NCBI GenBank assembly: GCA_054601695.1
Contig: BAAHQB010000069.1
Coordinates: 310,001 to 374,000 of the forward strand
Length of the DNA: 64,000 bases
Reading direction: 5' to 3'
Origin: Amorphochlora amoebiformis
Lineage: Eukaryota > Cercozoa > Chlorarachniophyceae
A program made the position numbers and the translations under genes. Positions 35,946 through 63,358 of the stretch are shown here, one piece after another (within the stretch, counting starts at the first letter, position 1; each line of letters begins with the position of its first letter). The notes under the pieces were generated by a model. That model had not been told where the DNA came from. It saw only the letters and a program-made list of their open reading frames with translations, and did no database searches.

Positions 35946-36484
35946 CTACTTAACTAGAAGGTACTCCGACAATGCGTATATCAGGCTCTACAAGTAGGCC
36001 GATAATAATCGGAACCCATGGGCTCCGAAGGAAGAAAGGAAGAAAGGAGGAATGAATACACCAGGTTAATCAAGTCCAGCTGCAACATTTTCAACTTCTG
36101 GACTACGGTGGTATACTATACCTTTGCGGTAACAATGTATTTATATACAACATATATACACATACACATTTACATATCTATGTATGATGTGTATGAAAAA
36201 CATATACGCGTAATATTTACAACAGCTATATTTATAGTAAACGTGAAGTATTATGTAATATAGACGTATATGCAGAGATGTATATGCGTAAATGTATACA
36301 TCAATATGATATATTCATACATATATATATATATATATTTATTACATATATATATATATATATATACACCTGGATATAACATATTTATATATCTTACTTT
36401 GTTGAAGGAAAATAAGTTAACTTCATCAAAAATCATGCCTTTCTTCCTCTTTATCTTTATCGAACTACCCCCAAACCTAGCCAT
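35946..36484 (-). CDS. Possible small three-exon gene (60 residues)
   Basis: Exon 36,398-36,484 starts at an ATG ([17 protein letters not shown], then [12 protein letters not shown], donor gtaaga). Exon 36,062-36,115 gives [18 protein letters not shown] and exon 35,946-35,987 gives [13 protein letters not shown] and a TAG stop. All three junctions are phase 0. A basic N-terminus is followed by a Leu-rich, possibly helical segment. No family recognised. The intron near 35,990-36,060 contains part of a dispersed repeat also found at 39,240-39,310 in the opposite orientation. The model rests only on splice signals and open frame. Confidence 0.35.
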
Positions 36485-36586
36485 TGTAAGACATATCATA
36501 TGTATAATACATTTATGTCTGTATATATATGTATAGATGTATATTATGTATATATATATATATATAATATACATAATATATATATA

Positions 36587-36666
<80 letters not shown>

Positions 36667-36837
36667 CCATATATCGCGTGCGTGGAGATGAACGCGCATA
36701 TTTATGTGCATTTTAAGATAAATCTACATGTAATATACAAACATATGTATGTATACATGTGCTCATGTATCTACATAACATATGTATGTAGATATGTATA
36801 TTAAATATGTATATACACATATGTGTATATATATATG

Positions 36838-36887
<50 letters not shown>

Positions 36888-36938
36888 GTATGGATAAACA
36901 CACGCACACATACATACACACACACAAATACATACATT

Positions 36939-36969
<31 letters not shown>

Positions 36970-36972
36970 TAT

Positions 36973-37023
<51 letters not shown>

Positions 37024-37334
37024 CTAGCCGCTAACCCTAACCGCTAAGCATAAGCAACAAATTGTCGTATACCCCTTACATATATATATATATATATATG
37101 TGTATATTTTTATATTTATTTATATTTACACACACATATACAGAGGATACAAGCATATATACATGTACATATATACATATATATCTATATATGAGTATAT
37201 GCCGAAACCCTAGGCTTGCAACCTTGACGTATAGTTTGGGGTTTGATTCTTGCAATTTTGATGTTTTCCATTTGCATTTCGGTTCTCAAAAAAATCCTGA
37301 ATTTAAACGGAACACTTTATACATTTTATATACA

Positions 37335-37365
<31 letters not shown>

Positions 37366-37559
37366 TGAAATATACATCTGTATATATATAATAATATACA
37401 TATTTAAACACATACACACTATATATATATATATATATATATAAATATATGTATATAATATGTACAATTAACAAGAGAGCATCAGAACAGAACGACAGAA
37501 AGGCGGTGGGTACAAGCAAGAGAGGAGACATTTCAACTGAGAAATATAATATCTGGGGA

Positions 37560-37655
37560 CATTAGGTGTGTCTTGACCGTCAACACGTGGGGTGTCTTGA
37601 CGTCAAGACGTGGGGTGTCTTGATAGTCAAGACGTGGGGTGTCTTGATAGTCAAA
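37560..37655. repeat. About 25-bp repeat with CRE-like palindrome
   Basis: Four copies of GTGTCTTGA(C/T)(A/C)GTCAAGACGTGGG. One copy forms a perfect 16-bp palindrome GTCTTGACGTCAAGAC at 37,594-37,609. Confidence 0.78.
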
Positions 37656-37756
37656 AGCGAATTATATGTATGTACCCTGGCCTGACGGAGGGACATCTCG
37701 CGGAGCTGAATCTTTGCCCATATAGGGAGGAAAACACCTGTATATTAGGTTCCGGT

Positions 37757-37797
<41 letters not shown>

Positions 37798-38091
37798 TAC
37801 CTACGTACAGCAAGTTTATATATGTATGTGTATATATATATGTAATATATAACTATTCACATGTTTATAAGATGTATGCATTTATATATACATGTGCAAC
37901 ACATTTATATCCCATACGTTACATTGGAGACATTCTATCTCACGTAATACATAAATGAATATATAACATATATATATATATATAAATATTTATAGACTCG
38001 ATGCAGAGCAGGAATTTACTCACCGCTAAGGATCGATTACTTGCGCGAAATTATTTTAATTAAATGCAATGAATGAATTGCGGGTAACACA

Positions 38092-38128
<37 letters not shown>

Positions 38129-38205
38129 GTATAAGTATATATATTTATATATATACGTATATATATATATATATATATATATAAATGTATATAAATTATA
38201 CTCAC

Positions 38206-38239
38206 CATCAACCGAAGTCTCGTTCGCGAGAGTGGCCGC
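38206..38239 (-). CDS. Isolated exon-like segment ([11 protein letters not shown])
   Basis: A 34-nt segment of non-repetitive sequence is bounded on the minus strand by a good acceptor (cttcag) and a consensus donor (gtgagt), giving [11 protein letters not shown] plus one base. It lies in a (TA)n-rich stretch and I could not connect it in phase to a neighbour, so it may belong to an undetected minus-strand gene or be chance. Confidence 0.3.
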
Positions 38240-38247
38240 CTGAAGAT

Positions 38248-38286
<39 letters not shown>

Positions 38287-38373
38287 ATATGTAAACACAT
38301 ATATATTTTATAAAAGTATGCATATATGTATATTACACACATACACACACATATATATATATATACATATATC

Positions 38374-38411
<38 letters not shown>

Positions 38412-38720
38412 TCCGTTAATATAACTTGTCATACCCTAACCCCCAACCGCAATCCTGTGACTAAACTTAATGGTGTAACTAACCCTTAGCATTCTCAGTC
38501 AACACCCCCTTTCTGAAGTTAAAATTAAAGCCAACTCTGATACCAACCCTAATATTAATCTTCGGCCGAATCTAACCCCTAAGTGGGTTGATATTTGTAT
38601 GTAAATGTATTTATATTCGTATGCAATAGGTTTGTGTACCTAAATAGGTTTGTTTACATACATACACATATAAACACACACACACACATATATATATATA
38701 TGTATATATATAATATATAT

Positions 38721-38754
<34 letters not shown>

Positions 38755-38893
38755 AATATATATGTATATATATATATGTATATATATATATCTATTATAT
38801 CTAGTATATACAATATACCTGAATAGTTATGTTGAACATTTGCTTCAATTCCTTCAAACGATTGATCCAACACCTATACAAGTATGTCAATAT

Positions 38894-38933
<40 letters not shown>

Positions 38934-39017
38934 GTATTACGTATAATATGTGTGTCCGCTTGTTAAGCTTTACATGTCTATATTTGTACATACTTATATA
39001 TATGAATATATATATAT

Positions 39018-39070
<53 letters not shown>

Positions 39071-39132
39071 TAGATATATCTTATCCAGCATCTTTGTGTT
39101 TTGAATATATACATATATATATATATATATTG

Positions 39133-39390
39133 ATAGCGCAATAGCATAGTAGATGGTAGTCCAGAATTCGATTCAAGTCCGTTTGGATTATGACGAATGA
39201 TTATTGATAACTTTTGTGCGGTAGTCGGATACTTCCTTCCTTCCTTCCTTACTTCCTCCGGAACCTATAGGTTCCGAGAATTTCCTGGGTTCCGATTATT
39301 GCGCAAATACTGGTATACCCTAAGGTACTGACGGCAGTCTAGCAAGCCGCAGCGTAGTTAACTAGCTATAGGTTCCGTGCTAGCTCTCTA
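39133..39390 (+). mobile_element. Candidate tRNA-derived SINE
   Basis: TAGCGCAATAG at 39,134-39,144 fits the tRNA A-box pattern TRGYNNANNNG, and GATTCAAGTCC at 39,170-39,180 fits the B-box pattern GNTTCRANTCC, with spacing slightly shorter than in a tRNA. No cloverleaf can be drawn, so it is not a functional tRNA. A body with CTTCCTTCC and GGAACCTATAGGTTCCGAG follows. A similar head with a good A box is at 29,524-29,600, and part of the body is found inverted at 35,990-36,050. Confidence 0.45.
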
Positions 39391-39401
39391 CATGCTGTAA
39401 C

Positions 39402-39434
<33 letters not shown>

Positions 39435-39439
<5 letters not shown>

Positions 39440-39483
39440 CCATTGATCCACTTTCTTCGTGATATCTATTAAGTATTGTATAC

Positions 39484-39564
<81 letters not shown>

Positions 39565-39612
39565 ATTGATCCACTTTCTTCGTGATATCTATTAAGTATT
39601 GTATACGTACAT
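39435..39612. repeat. Perfect 50-bp duplication flanking a (TA)n array
   Basis: TTTACCATTGATCCACTTTC followed by TTCGTGATATCTATTAAGTA and TTGTATACGTA occurs identically at about 39,436 and 39,559, separated by about 70 bp of (TA)n. Confidence 0.88.
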
Positions 39613-39635
39613 ATATATATATATATATATATATA

Positions 39636-39678
<43 letters not shown>

Positions 39679-39755
39679 CTTTTATCGTTATGTTGAACTG
39701 TAAAATCATGATGTTGTAACAATACATATACATATATATATATATATTATATATA

Positions 39756-39803
<48 letters not shown>

Positions 39804-39837
39804 ATATATATATATACATATATATATAAATAAATAA

Positions 39838-39874
<37 letters not shown>

Positions 39875-40229
39875 ATACATGGATACAATATTTCATGTAC
39901 AACACACACACACGCACACACACAAACACATATATATGTACAAACATACATATATATATATATATATATATACCCAGAATGACATGAGTCCATAACCAAA
40001 ACAAGAAGAGCCCTAGACGATGCGCTTTGAACCGGAACCCACAGCTCAATCAACTATATTTGAATATAAAATACACATATTATTTATAATATGCGTATTT
40101 ACATTCTCCTACATCTTACGTTTTATACGTATGTGTATACATAAGTACATATATTTTTACAACATATATATATATATATATATCTATATTATATATATAT
40201 ATATATGTAAATAATATATATACATATAA

Positions 40230-40284
<55 letters not shown>

Positions 40285-40364
40285 ATATCAAATGATGAAA
40301 AGACGATACGATTTCAAACGGAAACCACACATCAATCAACTACAATGCATAAACACACGCACAC

Positions 40365-40400
<36 letters not shown>

Positions 40401-40523
40401 CTTCATTCTGACTTCCTTAATAACTGCAATCCTATAGATATTTATAATATATATACATATGTATATATACATGTATCATACATTTCACATATACGTAAAT
40501 TTATCTATATCTCAATATGGATA

Positions 40524-40581
<58 letters not shown>

Positions 40582-40662
40582 TATTTAGATATACCTCGTC
40601 AAAAGAAAGATACTGCTTATTGTGAAAGCACATATTTCCGCTATGCCTAACGATTATACAGC

Positions 40663-40745
40663 TAGGGTTAGCGTTAGGGTTAGGGTTAGGGTTAGCGTTA
40701 GGGTTAGGGTTAGCGTTAGGGTTATGATTGGGGTTAGGGTTAAGA
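40663..40745 (+). repeat. Interstitial telomere-like repeat (TTAGGG/TTAGCG on plus)
   Basis: About 13 hexamers, mostly TTAGGG with regular TTAGCG variants, in the spacer between the small minus gene and the ankyrin gene. Confidence 0.88.
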
Positions 40746-41245
40746 CTAGGCGACAAATGACACGTGTTACAGTTATTAAATATATTTTAATATATCATAC
40801 ATATATCATACATATATCATATATATATATATATTATATATATATATATATATGTAAATGTACACATGGTATGAAATACATATATTAACCAAATTGTACG
40901 TATATATTTACATACACACACACACATACATATATATATACATATATATATTTACATATAGTAAGTATATACATACAAACACACACACAAACACACATAC
41001 ACATACACACACACACATATATATATATATATATTATATAATATTCGACCTCTGTCCTTGGCCAGACCATACAAGGAAAAACGTATCGAAACCGCTTTTC
41101 TGTATAATATATATATATATATATATATATGTTTATATATGTATACATATGTATATGTATATATATAATGAATCCAAATTTCCATTCGTAAGGTTGTATA
41201 CCATATGTATATATAATTTACATATATATATATATATATATATTC

Positions 41246-41282
<37 letters not shown>

Positions 41283-41430
41283 TGTATGTATCTATATGTT
41301 AATATGTATGAGTATATATATATATATGTGTATATGTATTTACATGTACATACATTGAGTCATACTTTTGGTGTCGGTAAGTATACATATTTTTGAATAC
41401 ATATATATATATATATATATATGCATCCAC

Positions 41431-41471
<41 letters not shown>

Positions 41472-41640
41472 TGTAATATTATATGTATATGTATATATGG
41501 AAATATATATGTGTATATATATCTATATATATATATAGATATACATATAGTTATGTATACATTTATGTATATATTTATACATATATTTACATATATTTAC
41601 TATATATATATACATATATTTGAGTCATATAGTTATATAT

Positions 41641-41700
<60 letters not shown>

Positions 41701-42018
41701 TACTACACCTGTCCATAGGAAAAAAACCTCGAGATCTTCCTCACTACTAACGACTTTTCCTAATATATATATATATATGTGTATTATATATATAATACTT
41801 ACATATCCGATATATACGTGTACTCAATGTTGGTCACAAATAAATATTATATTACATAGACATACATATACTTGCACATATAGATGTGCGGGTATGTATA
41901 ATAGATATGTATGCATGATCATATATATATATATTATATATATACATACTCCATATATATATATGTGTAATAGATATGTATGCATGATCATACACATATA
42001 TTACACATATACATACTC

Positions 42019-42088
<70 letters not shown>

Positions 42089-42095
42089 TATATAC

Positions 42096-42127
<32 letters not shown>

Positions 42128-42269
42128 GCCTTCTTTTATAATAGGTATGCATCTATATTCATAAATACGAAAATAAGTATATATTTTTAACATTATATAT
42201 ATATATATATATGCTATTACATTAGCATACCATTTCTGCATCGGTCATACAATTAACGACCTCAACTCC

Positions 42270-42695
42270 AGTAGCCTAAGGTTAGGTTAAGGTCAGGGTT
42301 AGAATAAGGGTTAGAATTAGAGTTAGGGTTAGAATTAGGGTTAAAGATACGTTAGGGTTAAGGTTAAGATAGTTAAGGTTACGAATAGGTCTAAGGTTTA
42401 GGATTGTGGTTAGGGACATGTTTAGGGTTAAGATTAGAGTTAGCGTTAAGATGGTTAGGGTTAAGAGTCAGGGTTAGGGTTAGGGGTCAGCGTTCGGGTT
42501 AGGAGTCAGGGTTAGGGTTAAAGTTAGGTATTTTTCGGATTAGGTCGGAAATATTGTTCGACAGACGCGTTAGATTGAGGATATTGTTAGCCATAGGGAA
42601 GGGATTATGGGTATGGTAAGGGTTAGGGTTAGGGTTAGGGACATGGTTAGGGTTAGGGTTAGGGTTAGGGTTAGGTTATGGTTAGGGTTATATGA
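42270..42695 (+). repeat. Degenerate telomere-like tract (TTAGGG on plus)
   Basis: Over 400 bp of variant TTAGGG units broken by insertions such as TTAAGG and GGTCAG, becoming nearly perfect at 42,610-42,690. Confidence 0.85.
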
Positions 42696-42724
42696 TGTTG
42701 AGTCAAGACAAAAACAAGTCTTCT

Positions 42725-42759
<35 letters not shown>

Positions 42760-42839
42760 TTGCCACTGTCGTATATAAATTACGTATGTCTTACATTTTT
42801 GAAATGCATACCCAAACAGTAATATAAATCCTAATTCAA

Positions 42840-43100
42840 AGACTCCACGTCCAAGCCCTCTAACATCAATCAAATCATATTCCGAACACTCTGAGCCCTC
42901 TAACATATATCTAATCCTGATCTCTAAGAGCTTTCTAAGCCCTCTAACACTAATCTAATCTTTTAATCCCTAAGCGCTCTAAGCCCTCTAACATTAATCT
43001 AATCCTGATCTCCAAGCGCTCTAAGCCCTCTAACATTAATCTAATTCTGATCTCTAAGCGCTCTAAGCCCTCTCACATTAATCTAATCCTGATCCCTAGC
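42840..43100. repeat. 42-bp tandem repeat, about 6 copies
   Basis: The unit is close to GCCCTCTAACATTAATCTAA followed by TCCTGATCTCTAAGCGCTCTAA. The rightmost copies are the most uniform; copies at the left are diverged. Confidence 0.85.
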
Positions 43101-43134
43101 GTATATGTGGTGTGTATGCCACACCACATGTATT

Positions 43135-43170
<36 letters not shown>

Positions 43171-43321
43171 TATGTATGTGTACTACACACACACATATAT
43201 ATATATATATATTATATATGTGTATAACGTACATATGTACATATACACACATATATATATTTATATACATCATATATTATAATGTATGCATCCAAACTCA
43301 TAAGCTGGCTAGGTCTTCATC

Positions 43322-43427
43322 TTAGGGTTAGGATACGGTTAGGGTTAGAGTTAGGGTTACGGTTAGAGATGGGACTGGGGTACGGTTCAGGGATAGGTTA
43401 GGGTTAAGGTTAGGGTTAGGGTTAGGG

Positions 43428-43440
<13 letters not shown>
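43322..43440 (+). repeat. Telomere-like tract overlapping the ankyrin gene stop codon
   Basis: TTAGGG units run to 43,430; read on the minus strand their first TAA is the stop codon of the ankyrin gene, so the tract forms its 3' untranslated sequence. Confidence 0.8.
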
Positions 43441-56602
<13,162 letters not shown>

Positions 56603-56606
56603 CTTG

Positions 56607-56641
<35 letters not shown>

Positions 56642-56669
56642 GTAAATATACACACACAACACACATATA

Positions 56670-56745
<76 letters not shown>

Positions 56746-57130
56746 AATACAATCAACAAACAATAGAAACCAGAGACCACAATATAATTAAAATGCCAAA
56801 AAAAAAAAAACTCCTCAACCTCGATCTCACACACCAACAAACACAACACTTCAACCCAAACCGTCAACAGACAATTCACCTAAATCAAACCCCCCCCTTT
56901 GTCAACTTCCTTCTCTCTTTCATCTATCACCCTTCTTCGCGAACCACCTCAACACAAGCTCTCATCTCGACTGGCACCCCGTTTTCCGTGCTCATTGCTT
57001 ACGTCTCTTCCCTCCCATCTCCCTCACTCTTATCGCTCTCCCTCCTCTCTTCCCACTCCCTGCTGTGGAATTCTGAGAAGGTTTTTTTTCTCTTTTTTTT
57101 GTGTTTTTCCGGACAACCATCGACGTTTTC

Positions 57131-57439
57131 AAGCTCGAGAATCGTTTTCGAGACAAGGACAGCACCACATTTTCTCGGGAAACAATATCTGTCCTGAATG
57201 TGCTCGCTAAAGTCCAGGTGTCTTACAACCGTGCTGGTTCGGCATTGAATGTATGTGTGTATGTCTCAATATCATATCAGCTTACCCCATTATTCATAGC
57301 TTCTTTCTTTCAGAAACGGAGGGCCCTCTCCTCCAGACTGCAGTTTCGGAGATTTGTTGGATATTATTCCAGAGATTCTAGGAGATATTAGGGAATTTGA
57401 AAGATATCCGGGATTCCTAGGGATCCCAGAGGGGGATCA
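57131..57439 (+). CDS. Coding-like segment with stop, gene model unresolved
   Basis: Complex sequence follows a pyrimidine-rich stretch (56,890-57,110). One frame of 57,132-57,206 reads [20 protein letters not shown] and ends at a possible donor (cag/gtgtct). After the acceptor at 57,313 (ttctttcag) one frame reads [19 protein letters not shown] and [17 protein letters not shown] before a TAA at 57,437-57,439. The phases of these two do not match directly, so an exon or splice site is missing. The second half looks like a real protein end. No family recognised. Confidence 0.35.
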
Positions 57440-57612
57440 ATAAAGGTTTGCTTGGATCTTGGAGTGGAGGAATGAGTGTGTTTATATCCATGTACACATT
57501 TTACATATTATACACACACACACACACACACATACATACACATATATACACACATACACACACACACACACATACATACACACATATAAATACACAAATA
57601 CACATACATGCT

Positions 57613-57655
<43 letters not shown>

Positions 57656-57677
57656 GCACATATATACACATACACAT

Positions 57678-57723
<46 letters not shown>

Positions 57724-57765
57724 TATATTAATAAATCCATACACATACATATATGTATTTACATC

Positions 57766-57853
<88 letters not shown>

Positions 57854-57854
<1 letters not shown>

Positions 57855-57920
57855 CAATGATATATAAAGAAAAACTGCTTCAAGACAACATACCTGTTTT
57901 GTTGTGCATATCTATGTATG

Positions 57921-57952
<32 letters not shown>

Positions 57953-58026
57953 TATATAACAATAATATATAAAGAAAAACTGCTTCAACACAGCATACCT
58001 GTTTTGTTGTGCATATCTATGCATAC

Positions 58027-58095
<69 letters not shown>

Positions 58096-58165
58096 CATTA
58101 TAAATAATATATAAAGAAAAACTGCTTCAACACAGCATACCTGTTTTGTTGTGCATATCTATACA

Positions 58166-58231
<66 letters not shown>

Positions 58232-58300
58232 CAATAATATATAAAGAAAAACTGCTTCAAGACAACATACCTGTTTTATTGTGCATATCTATGCATACAG
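57854..58300. repeat. Four copies of a 70-bp unit separated by (TA)n
   Basis: The unit (ATATAAAGAAAAACTGCTTC then AACACAGCATACCTGTTTTG then TTGTGCATATCTATGCATAC) occurs at about 57,855, 57,960, 58,106 and 58,238, each preceded by an expanded TA array of different length. Confidence 0.88.
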
Positions 58301-58457
58301 AGGCTATGCGGACAAACGTATTTTATACAATGTTATTTCACACCAGATACGATGAGTGCTTTATATGGATACCATTTACTTGTTGGAGTAATGCTCCAGA
58401 ACACAAAATCCAGAACAAAAAATCTGATTTCAAATTCTACGTGTGTAAATATTGACG
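58297..58457 (+). other. Complex-sequence island open in several frames
   Basis: A stretch of about 160 bp without microsatellite follows the fourth copy of a 70-bp repeat. Two plus frames and one minus frame are open across most of it, for example plus YDECFIWIPFTCWSNAPEHK ending FKFYVCKY-stop. Because several frames are open, frame alone does not show coding. It could be a last exon or intergenic sequence. Confidence 0.25.
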
Positions 58458-58483
58458 TAATGTATAGTTAAATATATATATAT

Positions 58484-58548
<65 letters not shown>

Positions 58549-58652
58549 ATATGTACGTATGTGTATACAGTGGGGATATAATTCAATTGTGTAGTTTTAT
58601 ATGCAATTATGCAACATTATATTATACCATAATTCTTATGTATATACGTGCA

Positions 58653-58821
<169 letters not shown>

Positions 58822-58893
58822 TATATATATATATATATAAAAATATATATATATATATATATATATACAGCTGCAAAAATGAGTAATAATATG

Positions 58894-58944
<51 letters not shown>

Positions 58945-59014
58945 TGATTTATATACATACAGCTGTAAAAATAAGTAATAGTATGTATGTATCTACAGAA
59001 TTGTACAATTGTAT

Positions 59015-59057
<43 letters not shown>

Positions 59058-59594
59058 ACATATACATATATACATATATATACATATATATATATGTATA
59101 CATGTAAATATATACACAATATATACATTAATATATAAACACATCAGACACTCATATAAAAAACAGCACCGTTGTGCACATGCATACATCCATACATGCT
59201 ATACAGACACACAAATATTCACAATTTATCAATTTCCAGGGCCAAGTCTAAACTCCAATCAAAATCAGCTCTAACCCACAAACCCTGACTGACCAATGGC
59301 ATCTCCGACCCTCTCAAGGCTAACTCAAGCTATTTCGTAACCTCGGAAATGTACGCAGCTCTAAGCCATGTCAATTTGAGGCAAGTTAAAGACCTATATT
59401 GCAATTTCACGCAATTTCAACCCACAGCGCGCCCCCCCCCCCCCCACCGCTGATGAAAGAAAAGTAAGAATTAGAGTTTTTTGCGATTGAAACGGTTCTT
59501 AAAATGCTATATGTGGCATCCACGTAGCCATAGCCCCCAACGTTGGCGCATTCCAGACTTCAGACCATCACATCACCTGGACACGTGTGAGTAT

Positions 59595-59791
59595 CTAATC
59601 CAACACGTGTAGGTATTCACAGGTGACAAACCAGTGTGACATTCCAGAACTCAATCTGTCCTGCGGGTGTCCCCCGTTTGTGAGGATTGAGGTGACGTCC
59701 GCTGGAGTGTCGAGATGCACGGTGGCAAAAGCAGGCCTCGGTTTGTCCACCGATCCATACGCTCCAGGGCAGCACAAAAGTCGAAATCAAG
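59595..59791 (-). CDS. Coding-like GC-rich segment, strand uncertain (minus: RRM-like; plus: Cys-rich)
   Basis: On the minus strand one frame reads AYGSVDKPRPAFATVHLDTP, then ADVTSILTNGGHPQDRL, ending at a TAG at 59,595. The F-A-x-V-x-L-D-T-P-x-D-V stretch resembles the RNP1 strand and second helix of an RNA-recognition motif, but the RNP2 half was not found. On the plus strand, 59,623-59,791 is bounded by an acceptor (ttcacag) and a donor (gtacgt), has consistent length, and reads QCDIPELNLSCGCPPFVRIE, loosely like a rhamnose/galactose-binding lectin start. I slightly prefer the minus reading. Confidence 0.3.
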
Positions 59792-60469
59792 GTACGTTTA
59801 GAGTGAAAATATCCCAATGTATGGCAATCAGCTCCGTGCACAGACACATAATCAGCGTCCGAGCATGTCCACCTTGCGCGATGTCCACTTTGTGATTCCA
59901 TTTTTCTCTCTCTGCCATAAATTCTCTTCTAATGCTTGTTCGGATTTGACTTTGTGTATGTTTTGGATTTGATTAACCTTCGACCGGACCGGGCGCTGGG
60001 AACGAAAGGGCGATAGGCATGTTGTGCACGATATACTTTACCCTCCTCTTAGTCATCTACATGGTTTAAACTTTCAAAAAAAACCACAAACTTTCGCAAA
60101 CTCTCACTCAAATATTCTGTGTTCATGAACATTTTTCACATTTGTGACATGTATCCGATGAGCTTTATGACATCATCACTACAATAATGAAAACCATACA
60201 TGTGCATGATACACACCGGGAAGTCATGAGGGATGCAAGGCATTAAAGATTTATCTGATGAATCAGAATGTGTGAAAAATTGCGATCATAAGAACATAAA
60301 TTGAAAACACTAAACGGAGCGTGAATTGGGTGATGGATCGGTCGGGGAACTTCATTTTACACAGCAGATACACAGGAGGACTGACATATGTGTGTTAGGT
60401 GTTTATACTCGCTTTGGTGGTACCCATGACGATCAGCGGGCCTAGCGCTGGTACTCTCTTTCGTTCTAT

Positions 60470-61430
<961 letters not shown>

Positions 61431-61431
61431 G

Positions 61432-61533
61432 GGTACCCACATTCAGACCCTGTGGAAACGCAAATTACTACCGACGGACCAGCTAATCCTTTACCTACAT
61501 CCAAGCAAGCAATAATTCAAAAAATCGACAAGG
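61432..61533 (+). CDS. Exon-like segment with consensus splice sites
   Basis: The 102-nt segment lies between ctgcttag and gtaagt and reads [20 protein letters not shown] then [14 protein letters not shown] (two bases in, one base out). The antisense strand is also open ([16 protein letters not shown]) with weaker splice sites. No family recognised. It may belong to the plus-strand gene at the right edge, but the intervening exons are not resolved. Confidence 0.4.
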
Positions 61534-61680
61534 GTAAGTCTAGCCTGCGAGAAATCATAGCATAAATCAGTTGTTTCTGCCATGCGAGAGTGATGCTAGA
61601 ACTTGCCTAGATCGAGAGACGGAAGGGGTGGAGGGTGGGAGGTGGTAAGGGAAGAAAGAACCATGGATGATTGTGATGAT

Positions 61681-62008
61681 GCCATATATTGATGACGTAT
61701 CTTGATGACGTATCTTGATGACGTATTTTGATGACGTATCTTGATGACGTATCTTGATGACGTATCTTGATGACGTATTTTGATGACTTATCTTGATGAC
61801 GTATCTTGATGACGTATTTTGATGACTTATCTTGATGACGTATCTTGATGACGTATCTCGATGACGTATCTTGATGACGTATCTTGATGACGTATCTTGA
61901 TGACGTATCTTGATGACGTATCGTGATGACGTATCTTGATGACGTATCTTGATGACGTATCTTGATGACGTATCTTGATGACGTATCTTGATGACGTACC
62001 TTGATATC
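61681..62008. repeat. 13-bp minisatellite with TGACGTA core, about 24 copies
   Basis: The unit TTGATGACGTATC is repeated head to tail with few substitutions (TATTT, ACTTA, TCGTG variants). Each unit carries a TGACGTA half of an ATF/CREB-type bZIP site. Confidence 0.92.
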
Positions 62009-62026
62009 TTTGCCTTCTTGGAATAG

Positions 62027-62103
62027 ACCTGGGGTGCTCTTCGATCGACTCGAGAATTCATATTATTTTTTCGACGGGATGCAACCTCTTTCAGCATTGG
62101 CAG
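62027..62103 (+). CDS. Possible exon next to the 13-bp minisatellite
   Basis: Between gaatag and gtagat the plus strand reads PGVLFDRLENSYYFFDGMQP LSALA, protein-like and in a consistent length (one base in, one base out). On the minus strand the same sequence starts with an ATG at 62,097 (MLKEVASRRKNNMNSRVDRR) and ends at a gtctat donor, so a minus-strand first exon is the competing reading. Not connected in phase to its neighbours. Confidence 0.25.
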
Positions 62104-62178
62104 GTAGATTAACTGTTTTGGAGTATGTGTCTGGATATCACATGTGCTAAATATTAAATGTACTTTATTTCAGTATGA

Positions 62179-62209
<31 letters not shown>

Positions 62210-62316
62210 CATAAATGGTGTACACTGTTCTATGTGTACATGCTAAATCATGCTTAGATCATGTACTTACATATATATATTTATGTATACATATATATAT
62301 ATATATATATATATAT

Positions 62317-62485
<169 letters not shown>

Positions 62486-62558
62486 CATGTTTAGGAACAT
62501 AAACATGCATATAATCATTCATCACACATACAAACACACCATACGACATCGACCCCAG

Positions 62559-62839
62559 GCGGAAGTTCTCCTACACAGCGCAATGAAAGCCGGCCAATGC
62601 GGTCGAATCACGCGTATAGTTTCCGGATGCGAGCAGCGAGAAGACGAGGGCAAGAAGACAGATAAGAGGTTGCTTAGACCGTTTGCAAGTCTTGTTTACA
62701 TGTTTTGAGCATGCTTGCATTTGGTTTGTATTTGTAGGTGGATTACTCATCAGGGGGGCAAGACCGATCAGCTGGTTTGGGGGGGGGTTTCTGTTTGGGG
62801 TTGTGTGTTTATTGTATTTTATGAATATATGTAATATAT

Positions 62840-62903
<64 letters not shown>

Positions 62904-62944
62904 GCTAGGCATGAGAAGCACTCAGAGGTGCGAGAATTAGCTAG

Positions 62945-63033
<89 letters not shown>

Positions 63034-63063
63034 TATTTGTGTATATGTATGTTTTTGTTTCTG

Positions 63064-63137
<74 letters not shown>

Positions 63138-63181
63138 TTAACATGTAAATAATATATATGTAAGAACATATATACACACAC

Positions 63182-63232
<51 letters not shown>

Positions 63233-63317
63233 CATATATATATATATATTATTTCATTAAAATCATATACATTTAGATAAACAAATATACATTAAACATA
63301 AAAATAGGTATATATGT

Positions 63318-63358
<41 letters not shown>

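Larger units (their letters stand above)
36485..43427. other. 7-kb repeat-rich spacer
   Basis: Contains (TA)n arrays, the 25-bp CRE-like repeat, the 39.1-kb SINE, the 39.4-39.6 kb duplication, telomere-like tracts and the 42-bp repeat. Only the 38,206-38,239 segment looks exon-like. A plus-strand open stretch at about 37,200-37,320 has no splice support. Confidence 0.6.

Noticed and set aside
39134-39205. Functional tRNA gene
   Set aside because: A and B boxes are present but no acceptor stem or anticodon arm can be drawn, so it is described as a tRNA-like SINE.
61567-62097. 176-codon minus frame with RHQDTSSRYVIK repeats
   Set aside because: Most of it is the 13-bp minisatellite, which cycles through frames. 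Only the first 23 codons (62,027-62,097) could be an exon.
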